NCBI RefSeq assembly: GCF_014207745.1
Contig: NZ_JACHJB010000002.1
Location: forward strand, 1,302,001-1,366,000
Direction: 5' to 3'
DNA from: Nonomuraea muscovyensis
Lineage (GTDB): Bacteria > Actinomycetota > Actinomycetes > Streptosporangiales > Streptosporangiaceae
Length of the DNA: 64,000 nt
The notes under the pieces are model-generated. The model saw nothing but the letters and a program-made list of their open reading frames with translations. It was not told where the DNA came from and ran no database searches. Within the stretch, counting starts at the first letter, position 1, and every line of letters begins with the position of its first letter. Of the stretch, positions 22,421 to 30,902 are shown one piece after another. Position numbers and translations under genes: made by a program.

Positions 22421-23038
22421 TCAGCCTAACACACCCTCCCCGGACTTCGTCCAGCACAGTGAGTAACGCCACAGCGCGTGCCGGCGGAAGCGCGCTCCGG
22501 GCAGCGTCCGCCGCGCCAGCTCCCGCATCGCGGCATACGTCTGCGCGGGAGCGGCAACCGGCGAGGGATGCTCCCAGTACGGCCTGGTCAGCGTGTGCCA
22601 GCGGTGCGCCACGAGGCCGGCGAGCTCGTACGGCAGGCCGGCCGGCCCGCCGCCGCGCGCCAGCCCCACGACCACGAGCCTGCCGCCCGGCCGCAGCAGC
22701 TCGCGCACCCGGTCAAGGGCCGCGGCGGCGTCCAGGTGGTGCAGGGTCGCCACCGCCGTCACCATGTCGAACGACTCCGGCGCGAACGGGTGGGCCAGGA
22801 AGTCGCCGAGCACGTACTCCACGTCGTCGCCGTGGGAGCGGGCCAGCTCGATGCCGTCCGGGTCGGGGTCGATGCCCACCACCCGCGGCACCGTCCGCCG
22901 CAGCGCCCGCGCCAGCATGCCCTCCCCGCAGCCGACGTCCAGCGCGTCCCGTGCTCCCGCCGGGACGGCGCCGAGGATCAGCGGGTGGTAGTGGATGTTG
23001 TGGTTCCACCTGGCGGTGGTGTCGCGGGACGCGCTCAT
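22421..23038 (-). CDS. Class I SAM-dependent methyltransferase
   Basis: A 205-residue methyltransferase of the Methyltransf_11/25 type. Motif I is ALDVGCGEGMLAR, the acidic loop GIDPDPDG, motif DFLAHPFAPESFD and LHHLD; the C-terminal part is short. Start 23038 follows GGAGGA. The substrate cannot be told; UbiE/coenzyme and small-molecule methyltransferases share these features. Confidence 0.85.
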   Translation of the reverse strand: MSASRDTTARWNHNIHYHPLILGAVPAGARDALDVGCGEGMLARALRRTVPRVVGIDPDPDGIELARSHGDDVEYVLGDFLAHPFAPESFDMVTAVATLHHLDAAAALDRVRELLRPGGRLVVVGLARGGGPAGLPYELAGLVAHRWHTLTRPYWEHPSPVAAPAQTYAAMRELARRTLPGARFRRHALWRYSLCWTKSGEGVLG

Positions 23039-23292
23039 GCTCCTCCACGGGGTGGACCCCTGTTCGCCCGGGCCCGGCACTTGATCATAGTGCACGGCCG
23101 CGTCGCGGGCGGGGGCCGTGGCCGACCTCCCATGACCTGGACAAGGCTTTGCCACTCCCCTGGCGACCCGCGCCGGTGTCCGCGGCTACGGTGAAGAGGT
23201 TCCACGCGCCGCATTGGCGTTTCCCGGGAACCCAGTCGACGCTCCGTAAGCCCAGACCACCTGGGCGCCGCAACCTCACGGAGTGATCCACG

Positions 23293-23460
23293 ATGCTGAA
23301 GCGCCTGCTCGCCGCCACCGCCACGGTGGCCGCCGCACTCGTCGTCTCGGGCGCCCTGTCCGCGCCCGCCGCCCACGCCACCGGGGACACCCAGGTCGCC
23401 GGGCTCTACGTCCCGTCGGCGGACCCGCCCTATCCCCCGTACGACGAGGACGACGACTGA
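23293..23460 (+). CDS. Small secreted peptide
   Basis: A 55-residue protein: signal peptide LLAATATVAAALVVSGALSAPAAHA, then a mature peptide of about 26 residues ending in YPPYDEDDD. GGAG lies 12 bp before the ATG. Function unknown; the acidic, Pro/Tyr-rich tail could be surface-exposed or a signal. No related gene nearby. Confidence 0.55.
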   Translation: MLKRLLAATATVAAALVVSGALSAPAAHATGDTQVAGLYVPSADPPYPPYDEDDD

Positions 23461-23542
23461 CCCGCCGCCCGCCGAGGCCGTCCCGCGCCGCGGGGCGGCC
23501 TCTCGGCAGGATATATGACAGCACTGTTGTATCTTGGGGACC

Positions 23543-24490
23543 ATGTTCCCCCCCATCGAGCCGTACGACCACGGCCATCTCGACACGGGCGACGGCCACC
23601 TCGTCTACTGGGAGGTGTGCGGCAACCCCGAGGGCAAGCCCGCCCTCGTCGTCCACGGCGGCCCCGGCTCCGGCTGCGGCCCCGGTTCGCGTCGCCGCTT
23701 CGACCCCGAGCGCTACCGCATCATCCTGTTCGACCAGCGCAACTGCGGGCGCAGCCTGCCCCACGCGAGCGACCCGGCCGCCGACCTCAGCACCAACACC
23801 ACGCACCACCTGATCGCCGACATGGAGCGGCTGCGCGAGCACCTCGGCGTCGACACGTGGCTGTTGTACGGCGGCTCGTGGGGGTCCACCCTCATGCTGG
23901 CCTACGCCGAGACCCATCCCGAGCGCGTGTCCGAGATGGTGATCACCGGTGTGACCATGACCCGCCGTTCCGAGATCGACTGGCTCTACCGGGGCGTCGG
24001 CCGTTTCTTCCCCGAGCAGTGGCAGCGCTTCCGCGAGGGCGTCCCCGAGGCCGACCGTGACGGGGACCTGCTGGCCGCCTATGCCCGGCTGGTGTCCGAC
24101 CCCGACCCCGCCGTGCGCGAGAAGGCCACTCACGACTGGCTCGCCTGGGAGGACGCGGTCATCTCCCTGGAGGTCAACGGCACGCCCAACGCCTACAGCG
24201 ACCGGCCCGACGCGTCGCGGCTCGCCTTCGTCCGCATCTGCAGCCACTACTTCTCCAACGCCGCCTGGCTGGAGGAGGGGGTCCTGCTCCGCGACGCCCA
24301 CAGGCTGGCCGGCATCCCCGGCGTGCTCATCCACGGCCGCTTCGACCTGGGCGGCCCGCTGGAGAACGCCTGGCAGCTCGCCCAGGCCTGGCCCGACGCG
24401 CGGCTCGTCGTCGTGCCCGACTCCGGGCACACCGGCAGCGAGACGATGCACAAGGAGATCGCCGCCGCGCTGGCCGAGTTCGCCCAGTGA
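23543..24490 (+). CDS. pip: Proline iminopeptidase (alpha/beta hydrolase)
   Basis: A 315-residue S33 peptidase that removes N-terminal proline. Visible: oxyanion region VVHGGPGSGCGPG, FDQRNCGRS, nucleophile elbow GGSWGSTL, cap domain, Asp in IHGRFDLGGPL and His in DSGHTG. Length is typical. The upstream ATG/TTG options are short; 23543 is used. A palindrome-like element (ACAG-CA-CTGT inside 23512-23535) sits immediately before the start and may be an operator. Confidence 0.93.
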   Translation: MFPPIEPYDHGHLDTGDGHLVYWEVCGNPEGKPALVVHGGPGSGCGPGSRRRFDPERYRIILFDQRNCGRSLPHASDPAADLSTNTTHHLIADMERLREHLGVDTWLLYGGSWGSTLMLAYAETHPERVSEMVITGVTMTRRSEIDWLYRGVGRFFPEQWQRFREGVPEADRDGDLLAAYARLVSDPDPAVREKATHDWLAWEDAVISLEVNGTPNAYSDRPDASRLAFVRICSHYFSNAAWLEEGVLLRDAHRLAGIPGVLIHGRFDLGGPLENAWQLAQAWPDARLVVVPDSGHTGSETMHKEIAAALAEFAQ

Positions 24491-24505
24491 TCCCCCACGG
24501 GGGCT

Positions 24506-24548
24506 TATAGCGGTTTTACGGCGCTAAATGCACTGTTATACCGCTATA
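24506..24548. promoter_or_regulatory. Inverted repeat upstream of the membrane-anchored protein gene
   Basis: TATAGCGGT (24506-24514) and ACCGCTATA (24540-24548) are perfect 9-bp inverted arms, 25 bp apart, the second being part of TATACCGCTATA. AT-rich and directly before a ribosome site, this looks like an operator overlapping a promoter. Confidence 0.5.
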
Positions 24549-24568
24549 CCCCTATTGGAGGAGCGATC

Positions 24569-25207
24569 ATGACCCCCGGACCGGACGACCTCAGGACCGC
24601 CGAAGTCCTCGCCCAGGACCCACCCCGCCGCCGCCGCGTCCCCCGCACCCTGGTCCTCACGGGGGTAACCGCCCTGGTGATCGCCACCGGTGCCGGGGTG
24701 GCCGCGGCGGCGCTCTCACCGACGCCCACCCAGAGCCCCACCCCCTCCGCCGCGCCCACCGAGCCCCCCTCGGCCACCCCGTCCGAGAAGGCCCCGGGAC
24801 ACGGCTGGGGCTGGGGACGCGGGCGCGGCATGGGCCGCGGCGCCATCCACGGCCAGTACGTCGTCCCCGACGCCAACGGCGGGTACGTGACCGTGGCCAC
24901 CCAGTACGGCGACGTGACCGCCCTCGACCAGGACTCGATCACGGTGAAGAGCGAGGACGGCTACACCAAGGAGTACGCGCTCACCGGCGAGACCCGCGTC
25001 AACGCCGGCCGCGAGGGCCTCGCCTCGGTGAAGACCGGGGCCAAGGTGTTCGTCCACGCGACGGTGTCGGGCGAGACGGCCACCGCGGTCGCCGTGTTCG
25101 ACGCCACGGGCCGGGATCGGGGCGAGTGGCACGGCCGCCGGCACCACGACCGCCTGCCCGGCGGTCCCGGGCAGACCGCCTCCCCCGCTCCGACCTCGAC
25201 GTCCTGA
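24569..25207 (+). CDS. Membrane-anchored protein with Pro-rich linker and DUF5666-like domain
   Basis: A 212-residue protein. ATG follows GGAGGAG. A charged N-region (PPRRRRVPRT) leads to one membrane helix (LVLTGVTALVIATGAGVAAAAL), then a Pro/Thr/Ser linker, a GWGWGRGRGMGRG stretch and a small beta domain (YGDVTALDQDSITVKSEDGYTKEYALT...AKVFVHATVSGETATAVAVFD) like DUF5666/OB-type repeats found in extracytoplasmic proteins. Function unknown. Confidence 0.7.
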   Translation: MTPGPDDLRTAEVLAQDPPRRRRVPRTLVLTGVTALVIATGAGVAAAALSPTPTQSPTPSAAPTEPPSATPSEKAPGHGWGWGRGRGMGRGAIHGQYVVPDANGGYVTVATQYGDVTALDQDSITVKSEDGYTKEYALTGETRVNAGREGLASVKTGAKVFVHATVSGETATAVAVFDATGRDRGEWHGRRHHDRLPGGPGQTASPAPTSTS

Positions 25208-25244
25208 CCCGTACCGTGGATCGCGGAAGAAGTTCCGCGGACGA

Positions 25245-25271
25245 TGTCGAGGGCCCCGTGTCGGCTCCGAC
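25245..25271 (+). promoter_or_regulatory. ECF42-type promoter before the YCII/sigma operon
   Basis: TGTCGA (25245-25250), 17-bp spacer, CGAC (25268-25271). ECF42 sigma factors are reported to recognise TGTCGA at -35 and a CGA-containing -10 box, usually in front of their own DGPF gene. A 7-bp hairpin (CGCGGAA/TTCCGCG, 25222-25239) ends the preceding gene just upstream. Confidence 0.65.
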
Positions 25272-25322
25272 CATCCAGCGAAGGACGCCCAGCGGGGGCG
25301 TCCGGACGGAAGGAAGCCGGCC

Positions 25323-25688
25323 ATGAAGTACATGCTCATCATCTACGGCAACCAGGAGCTCTGGGACTCGTTCTCCGCCGAGGAGTTCCAGAGCGCCATC
25401 GCCGAGCAGGACGCCTTCAACCGCAGGTTCAAGGAGACCGGCGAGCTGCTCGGCGCCTACGGCACCGCTGACGCGGCGCAGGCCAAGACGGTGCGGGTGC
25501 GCGAGGGGGTGGCGGCGGTGAGCGACGGCCCCTACCTGGAGACCAAGGAGTACCTGGCCAGCTGGTACCTCATCGACGTCGAGACCGAGCAGCGGGCCCT
25601 GGAGATCGCCGCCGCGCTGCCGTTCGCGGCTCACAACGCGGTGGAGGTGTGGCCGGTCCTGCACGAGGCCCCCGGGAACGCGATGTGA
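25323..25688 (+). CDS. YCII-related (DGPF domain) protein
   Basis: A 121-residue DGPF/YCII-like protein (MKYMLIIYGN, VSDGPYLETKEYLASWYLIDVET with the DGP motif). Such proteins are the standard genomic partner of ECF42 sigma factors; their role is unknown although an enzymatic or sensory one is assumed. Stop overlaps the start of the sigma gene. Confidence 0.9.
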   Translation: MKYMLIIYGNQELWDSFSAEEFQSAIAEQDAFNRRFKETGELLGAYGTADAAQAKTVRVREGVAAVSDGPYLETKEYLASWYLIDVETEQRALEIAAALPFAAHNAVEVWPVLHEAPGNAM

Positions 25689-26941
25689 GTCCCGAACCGT
25701 TCGAGGACCTGCTGCGCCACCTGGCGCCGCAGGTCCTCGCGGCCCTCATGCGGCGGTACGGCAGGTTCGACGCGTGCGAGGACGCCGTGCAGGAGGCGCT
25801 GCTCGCGGCGGCCGTCCAGTGGCCCGAGGAGGGCGTGCCCGCCAACCCGTACGGCTGGCTGGTCACCGTCGCCACCCGGCGATTCACCGACTGGGTGCGC
25901 AGCGACGCCGCGCGGCGGCGGCGCGAGGACGCCGACCTGCTGGCCACTCCGCCGTCCCTGCTCGTCGCGGCGCCCGCCGACGAGCCGCCCGCCGGTGCGC
26001 GCGACGACAGCCTGACGTTGCTGTTCCTGTGCTGCCACCCCTCCCTGTCGCCGTCCTCGCAGGTCGCGCTGACGTTGCGCGCGATGGGCGGGCTGAGCAC
26101 GGCCGAGATCGCCCGCGCCTACTTCGTCCCCGAGGCGACCATGGCGCAGCGCATCAGCCGGGCCAAGCAGACCGTGCGCCGGGCGGGCGCCAGGTTCGAG
26201 CCGCCGCCGGCCGCGCAGCGCGCCGAACGGCTGACGGCCGTCCTGCACGTGCTCTACCTGATGTTCAACGAGGGGTACGCGGTCACCGCCGGCCCCGAGC
26301 TGCAGCGCCACGACCTGACGGCCGAGGCGGTGCGCCTGGCCCGCCTCGTGCACCGGCTGTTCCCCGACGACGGCGAGGTGGCCGGGCTGCTCGCCCTCAT
26401 GCTGCTGACCGAGGCGCGCCGCGACGCCCGCACGGACGCGGCCGGGGCGCTCGTCGCGCTTTCCGACCAGGATCGCTCGCGCTGGGACCGGGACCTCGTC
26501 GCCGAGGGCGTCGCGCTGGTCACCGCGACGCTGGCGCGCACCCGCGCGCTCGGGCCGTACCAGCTCCAGGCGGCCATCGCCGCCGTCCACGACGAGGCGC
26601 CGCGGGCCGAGGACACGGACTGGCCGCAGGTCCTGGCACTGTACGAGCTGCTGGAGAGGGTGGCGCCCAATCCGATGGCGACCCTCGGCAGGGCCGTCGC
26701 CGTCGCCATGGTCCACGCCCCGGCGGCCGGCCTGGCCGTCGTCGCCGAGTTGGAGGCGGACGAGCGGATGGCCCGCCACCACCGGCTGCACGCGGTGCGG
26801 GCACATCTGCTGGAGACGGCCGGCCGGTCGCCGGAGGCCCTCGACGCCTACCGCGCCGCCGCCCGTTACGCCACCAACCTCCCTGAACGCCGCTACCTGG
26901 AGCTGCGCGCGGCCAAACTGGCCGACGCCTTTACAAAGTAG
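25685..26941 (+). CDS. ECF42-group sigma factor with C-terminal TPR-like domain
   Basis: A 418-residue sigma factor. GTG start at 25685 overlaps the YCII gene stop. Region 2 is RRYGRFDACEDAVQEALLAAAVQWP, region 4 contains ALTLRAMGGLSTAEIARAYFVPEATMAQRISRAKQ. The long C-terminal part (LTAVLHVLYLMFNEGY..., NPMATLGRAVAVAM, DAYRAAARYATNLPERRYLE) is the DUF6596/TPR extension specific to ECF42, thought to replace an anti-sigma factor in control of activity. The TGTCGA-type promoter upstream suggests autoregulation. Confidence 0.92.
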   Translation: MSPEPFEDLLRHLAPQVLAALMRRYGRFDACEDAVQEALLAAAVQWPEEGVPANPYGWLVTVATRRFTDWVRSDAARRRREDADLLATPPSLLVAAPADEPPAGARDDSLTLLFLCCHPSLSPSSQVALTLRAMGGLSTAEIARAYFVPEATMAQRISRAKQTVRRAGARFEPPPAAQRAERLTAVLHVLYLMFNEGYAVTAGPELQRHDLTAEAVRLARLVHRLFPDDGEVAGLLALMLLTEARRDARTDAAGALVALSDQDRSRWDRDLVAEGVALVTATLARTRALGPYQLQAAIAAVHDEAPRAEDTDWPQVLALYELLERVAPNPMATLGRAVAVAMVHAPAAGLAVVAELEADERMARHHRLHAVRAHLLETAGRSPEALDAYRAAARYATNLPERRYLELRAAKLADAFTK

Positions 26942-27112
26942 ATCAGGAACATAAAGGCTGGTGGGGATCTCCTTGGACAGCGGTGGCCGGTCGCAGGGCA
27001 GATGCGGTTCGTCGCCGATCACCCGGATGCGCCCGCCCTAGCCCTTTCGGCACAGCGCCTCCACCACGGTGAGACCGCCGACAGGAGCGCCGATGACCAG
27101 GACACCGTTCAC
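26942..27112 (-). pseudogene. Remnant of a ferredoxin reductase gene
   Basis: The GTG start at 27112 overlaps the ferredoxin stop. The frame reads VNGVLVIGAPVGGLTVVEAL, typical of the FAD-binding N-terminus of P450-system ferredoxin reductases, then hits TAG (27040-27038) and continues in the same frame as GRIRVIGDEPHLPCDRPPLSKE. It then stops matching at the 3' end of the sigma gene, so about 90 per cent of the gene is missing. This is a nonsense mutation plus a truncation. Confidence 0.85.
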
Positions 27113-27309
27113 CGATCCTCCTTCAGCCGGATGGCCGCGGCGGGGCAGATCATGACGGCCCCGCGGACGGCCTCGTGGTGGCCAGCGGGCGGATTGGCGT
27201 CGAGCAGCACCACGATGCCGTCCTCGTCGCGCTGGTCGAAGACCTCCGGCGCGGCCATGACGCATAGGCCGCCCGCGGTGCACTTGTCCTGGTCGACGAT
27301 TACTTCCAT
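27109..27309 (-). CDS. 3Fe-4S ferredoxin of the P450 system
   Basis: A 66-residue ferredoxin (MEVIVDQDKCTAGGLCVMAAPEVFD...MICPAAAIRL). The three cysteine ligands (C-x5-C...C-P) are those of the 3Fe-4S type that donates electrons to bacterial P450s. Start 27309 follows GAGGAGG. It lies downstream of a P450 and a TetR gene on the same strand, and directly before the remains of its reductase. Confidence 0.92.
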   Translation of the reverse strand: MEVIVDQDKCTAGGLCVMAAPEVFDQRDEDGIVVLLDANPPAGHHEAVRGAVMICPAAAIRLKEDR

Positions 27310-27431
27310 GCCGGCCTCCTCGGTGTCGGTTCGGTTTGTGGAACGCTGTTGGAGCCGCGCGGCCGCACAACGAGGGCGACGACGATTCCGCAGCACGCGA
27401 CGGCGGTGGCGATCCACAGCAGGTTGGTCAT
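27300..27431 (-). CDS. Possible small membrane protein before the ferredoxin
   Basis: A 43-residue frame: MTNLLWIATAVACCGIVVALVV is one membrane helix, followed by a polar tail that overlaps the first ten bases of the ferredoxin gene (stop TAA inside it). The overlap argues for coupling, but no good ribosome site is seen, so this remains tentative. The remaining 27432-27557 shows no gene. Confidence 0.4.
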   Translation of the reverse strand: MTNLLWIATAVACCGIVVALVVRPRGSNSVPQTEPTPRRPAWK

Positions 27432-27557
27432 GGTGGGGTGAGTCGCGACCCGAGACCGCGTCACCGAAGACCCGAGCGAGTCTTCGCCGGCGCGGCTGCC
27501 ACACAGGGTTTCCGTCCATGGCCAGGGCCGAGCAGCGGCGTTCTGTCTTCGGCGTGG

Positions 27558-28160
27558 TCAGGGCGACGGTTCGTCGGCACCGGGTGGCTCGAAGAAGTCA
27601 CGCGGTGAGGGTGGCGGCAGGGTGGCCGGTGATGGGCGCAGTCCGTCGATGAGCAGGGCGAGGTAGCGCCTGCGGTCCTCGCCCTGGGGATCGCCGGGAT
27701 GCACCGTGGCCAGGTTCATGACGGTGATCACGGTCAGATCGCGAGGAAGCAGTTCCGGTCGCACCACGCCCGCGTCGATGGCCCGGCGCAGCATGGGTTC
27801 GATGGCCTGCACGAAGAGCTGAGTGCTCTCGTTCGCCAACGTCACGAACTGGTGGGCGAGTGAGATGATGACCCGCCGCCGGGCGAGTACTTCGGTGACG
27901 GCCTCGAGCATCCCGGTGAGGTCCTGCCACGGGTCGTCGGTGTGTATCGCTGTCATGGGCTGGAGCTCGGTGGTGAGGACATGGTCGAAGACGGCCCGGA
28001 CGAGTTGGTCACGCGAGCGGAAGCGGCGGTAGACCGTTATCACGCTCACGTTCGCGCGTGCGGCGATCTCCTCGAGCGTCGCCTGGGGCCCGATCTCCTC
28101 GAACGCCAGGACCGCGGCGCCGACGATGCGCTCATGATTGCGGATTGCGTCGGCTCTCAC
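27558..28160 (-). CDS. TetR-family regulator
   Basis: A 200-residue TetR protein. HTH: ATLEEIAARANVSVITVYRRFRSRDQLVRAVFDHVL. The C-terminal ligand domain has no recognised signature. GTG start at 28160 overlaps the P450 stop (GTGA), so regulator and P450 are cotranscribed and the TetR probably represses the operon through the palindrome before the P450. Confidence 0.92.
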   Translation of the reverse strand: MRADAIRNHERIVGAAVLAFEEIGPQATLEEIAARANVSVITVYRRFRSRDQLVRAVFDHVLTTELQPMTAIHTDDPWQDLTGMLEAVTEVLARRRVIISLAHQFVTLANESTQLFVQAIEPMLRRAIDAGVVRPELLPRDLTVITVMNLATVHPGDPQGEDRRRYLALLIDGLRPSPATLPPPSPRDFFEPPGADEPSP

Positions 28161-29344
28161 CAGGTCACCCGTAGCGAGTTCAACCCGTAGACGGTGCTGA
28201 AGACCCGGAAGTCGGCCTGCTCGTCCGCGAGTGTGAGGTTGGGGAAGCGTCGCAGTAGGGCCGGGAAGGCGATGCGCATCTCCATTCGTGCCAGCGGCGC
28301 GCCGAGACAGTGGTGCACGCCGTGGCCGAAGGCGATGTGTCCGGGGGCACCCCGGGTGATGTCGAGGGTGTCGGGGTTCTCGATGTGACCACCGTCGCGG
28401 TTGGCGGCGGGAAGCGAAAGGAGCACCAGCGATCCCGCGGGGATGACGTGGCCGGCGATCTCCACATCCGTCGTGGTCGTGCGCGGTGACGGCGAGTGCA
28501 CGATGGACAGCCAGCGCAGCAGTTCCTCGACGGCGGGCTCGGCCCGCGTCGGATCCTCGCGGATCATGGCGAGTTGGTCCGGGTGTCGCAGCAGGGCCAG
28601 GGTGCCCAGGCCGAGCATGTTCGAGGTCGTCTCATGCCCGGCGAGCAGCAGCAGGGCCGCGATGCCGTTGAGCTCGTCGGTGCTCAGATCGTCGCCGTGT
28701 TCGCGCACCAGCATGCCCAGCATGTCCTCGCCCGGGTCGGCCTGTGCGCGGGCGACCAGGCCGGCCATGTAGGCGCGGTTCTCCCGCAGCGCCGCGGTCT
28801 GTTCCTCGACCGGCAACGAGATGTTCAACAGGCGAACGGAACGTTCCTGGAACTCGGCGCGGTCGGCGTACGGCACTCCCAGCAACTCGCAGATCACCAG
28901 CGACGGCACCGGCAACGCGAAGTGCGACATCAGGTCGGCCGGCTTGCCGGCCCGCTCCAGATCGTCCAGCGCCGCCTCGACGATCTCCACGATGCGCGGC
29001 GCGAGCCGGCGCATCCGACGGATGGTGAACTCCGGGGTGAGCATCCGCCGCAACCGGGTGTGCTCCGGCGGGTCGAACGCGAGCAGAAACCCGGCCCGCA
29101 GCTTGTCCTGCTCTTCCTGGCTCATCTCACCGGCCGCGGCGAACGGTGTCATGGCGTTGCTGAACCGGGTCGGATCCGAAAGCACCTCGCGCACATCCTC
29201 GTGCCGGAGGACCAGGTACGCGGGCTGGCCGAACGGCGTCACCACCTGCACCACGCCCTCACCGTCCCGCGCCCGGGCCAGTTCCTCGACCGGGTCGAGT
29301 CCGTTCCGCCGCATCTCCAGTGACAACTCCGGCGCCTCCGTCAT
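28157..29344 (-). CDS. Cytochrome P450
   Basis: A 395-residue soluble bacterial P450. I-helix LLLAGHETTSNML (acid-alcohol pair ET), K-helix ExxR in EELLRWLS, and heme loop FGHGVHHCLGAPLARMEM with the Cys ligand. The family looks like CYP105/107-type, substrate unknown. It starts an operon with its TetR regulator and a ferredoxin; the reductase gene is decayed, so electrons must come from another reductase. Confidence 0.93.
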   Translation of the reverse strand: MTEAPELSLEMRRNGLDPVEELARARDGEGVVQVVTPFGQPAYLVLRHEDVREVLSDPTRFSNAMTPFAAAGEMSQEEQDKLRAGFLLAFDPPEHTRLRRMLTPEFTIRRMRRLAPRIVEIVEAALDDLERAGKPADLMSHFALPVPSLVICELLGVPYADRAEFQERSVRLLNISLPVEEQTAALRENRAYMAGLVARAQADPGEDMLGMLVREHGDDLSTDELNGIAALLLLAGHETTSNMLGLGTLALLRHPDQLAMIREDPTRAEPAVEELLRWLSIVHSPSPRTTTTDVEIAGHVIPAGSLVLLSLPAANRDGGHIENPDTLDITRGAPGHIAFGHGVHHCLGAPLARMEMRIAFPALLRRFPNLTLADEQADFRVFSTVYGLNSLRVTW

Positions 29345-29369
29345 CGCCCATCCCCTTCCATGATCAGAT

Positions 29370-29383
29370 CGTTTGGCCCAACG
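29370..29383. promoter_or_regulatory. Candidate TetR operator before the P450
   Basis: CGTTTGGCCCAACG is a 14-bp palindrome with one mismatched pair, 26 bp before the P450 start, the usual place for the operator of a TetR encoded in the same operon. Confidence 0.5.
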
Positions 29384-29710
29384 TAGCAGATAACTGAAAG
29401 ACGACCTAACACTTAGAGGTTGCGTAGATCGAGGGCTAAGCTGGCCTGGCGTGCGGTCCAGGCACAGGCTTGCTGATCAGGACGTTGCTGACGCTTCCGT
29501 GTTGACCGACTCGTCGAGGTCGACCCGGTTCGCCGGGTGTACCAGCCATCCGCTGATCCCCTTGTCACGGTCGTTCACCGACGCGGGCATGTGTGTGACA
29601 CAGGGCTTCGCGGTGCTGTTCATCAAGGGCATCGGCGTCGAGTTCGTCGGCAGGGAGCAGATCGGCGCCGCTGTCGAGTGGCTGCAGCGTGCTGTCAACG
29701 TGGGTGCCTC
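29384..29710. other. Gap without a supported gene
   Basis: About 330 bp between the P450 promoter region and the ctaA remnant. Open frames exist on both strands (for example 29451-29726) but none gives a recognisable protein; codon bias is weak and the lower GC near 29384-29430 suggests promoter or decayed DNA. Confidence 0.5.
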
Positions 29711-30222
29711 ATGGCGCCCGCGTTGAAGATCTGGGCGGCGAAGGCGTCGCCCACCCCCGTCGGCCGCCTGCCCGCGGCCCTGCCCGCGGCCCTGCCCGCG
29801 GCCACGGCGCTGCTCGTCGTGACCGGTACGCTCGCCACCGGCACCGGGCCGCACGCGGGCGACTCCTCCGGCGTGCGCGCATGCCGTTGAACTGGACCGC
29901 GATGGCCTGGCTGCACGCGGCCGCCGCCGTGCTCGTGCTCGCCATCGCCTCCGTCCTGTGGGCCAGAACCCGGCAAGATCGAGGCTCGACCGCGCATGGG
30001 CGCACCACGCTGTTCATCGCCGTGTTTGTCGGGCAGGGACTCATCGGTCTCACGCAGATCGCCACCGGCCTCGCCGAGACCGTCATCGTCGCGCATCTGC
30101 TCGGATCCGCATTCGTGTGGGCAGGCGCGGTGCGTGTCTTCCTCGACACTCACACCCGGACAGCACCACACAGGCACGCACACGGCTCACGCTTCCGTAG
30201 CCGCCCAGCAGCACTCAGCTGA
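29711..30222 (+). pseudogene. ctaA: Remnant of a heme A synthase (ctaA) gene, frameshifted
   Basis: In one frame LLVVTGTLATGTGPHAGDSSG (ending about 29868) matches the CtaA loop before the fifth helix; after a frame change near 29880 the text continues as MAWLHAAAAVLVLAIASVL...IGLTQIATGLAETVIVAHLLGSAFVWAGAVRVFLDT, the CtaA C-terminus with its heme-ligand His residues. The N-terminal half is missing. An intact copy is presumably elsewhere. Confidence 0.75.
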
Positions 30223-30862
30223 CGGGGTGAAAGAGGCGAACAGCCGCGCATCGGCCGTCCCCTGCCCCGCTGCGAACTCCACCGCCGGAACGAGAGACGC
30301 CCAGTTACGACTTTTCCCTGCCTTCGCAGTGTCACGAAGTCCGACGTCCTCATGGACCCGCGCTAAGGGCGTGCACGATGCTCGCTCGGTGTCTCCCTCG
30401 GCAGCACCGGCCGCGGGTGTTCGAGGTGTCCTACACCGATCTGCCGGGCCGGGTTGGTCAGATTCTGGAGGCACTGAGCTCGGCTCGGCTCAATACCGTG
30501 CACGCGCCGATGATGATCGCGCTGGCGCTGATCAAGCGGCACGAAACCGAGACCACCCACCGCGTGCTCCGTGCACGAGGCGCCGTGGATGGCAGCTCAG
30601 CGGCAGAGGCCGGCGATGCCCGTGGGGATGGCGCCCCCGGGATGTCGATGACCGGCATGGAGTGGTCGACCGGGTGGCGGCGCGCCATCCGCGGCGCTCC
30701 GGCCGCCGCGGCAGGCGCCATGGGGTGCCCTTAACGCGGCGCCGCGTGTCGCGGTGGGGGTGGATCCCAGAGGCCGTGCCGTACCGCTCCAGAGTGGTGC
30801 GGCCGTTCGGGCACACGTACGCGCCAGCCGGCTCTTCTGAGCCCGATCACAGTCAGAGAATC
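30223..30862. other. Stretch without a supported gene
   Basis: About 640 bp. The longest plus-strand frame (30378-30734) contains a protein-like piece FEVSYTDLPGRVGQILEALS but no recognisable domain and a poor remainder; the other frames look random. Probably decayed DNA continuous with the ctaA remnant. Confidence 0.5.
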
Positions 30863-30890
30863 ACCACATTTGTGGTACCACATTTGGGGT
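30863..30890. promoter_or_regulatory. Two adjacent operator-like 14-mers before a TetR gene
   Basis: ACCACATTTGTGGT (30863-30876) and ACCACATTTGGGGT (30877-30890) are head-to-tail, each nearly palindromic. They end 12 bp before the TetR start and probably bind it, giving autoregulation of the oxidase operon. Confidence 0.7.
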
Positions 30891-30902
30891 AACCTTGCAT
30901 CC

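Noticed and set aside
27038..27040. TAG in the ferredoxin reductase as a read-through codon
   Set aside because: The gene is also truncated at 26942, so it is a pseudogene; no pyrrolysine system is seen.
30378..30734. Plus-strand frame with the piece FEVSYTDLPGRVGQILEALS
   Set aside because: No ribosome site or recognised domain, and the second half has random composition; treated as decayed DNA.
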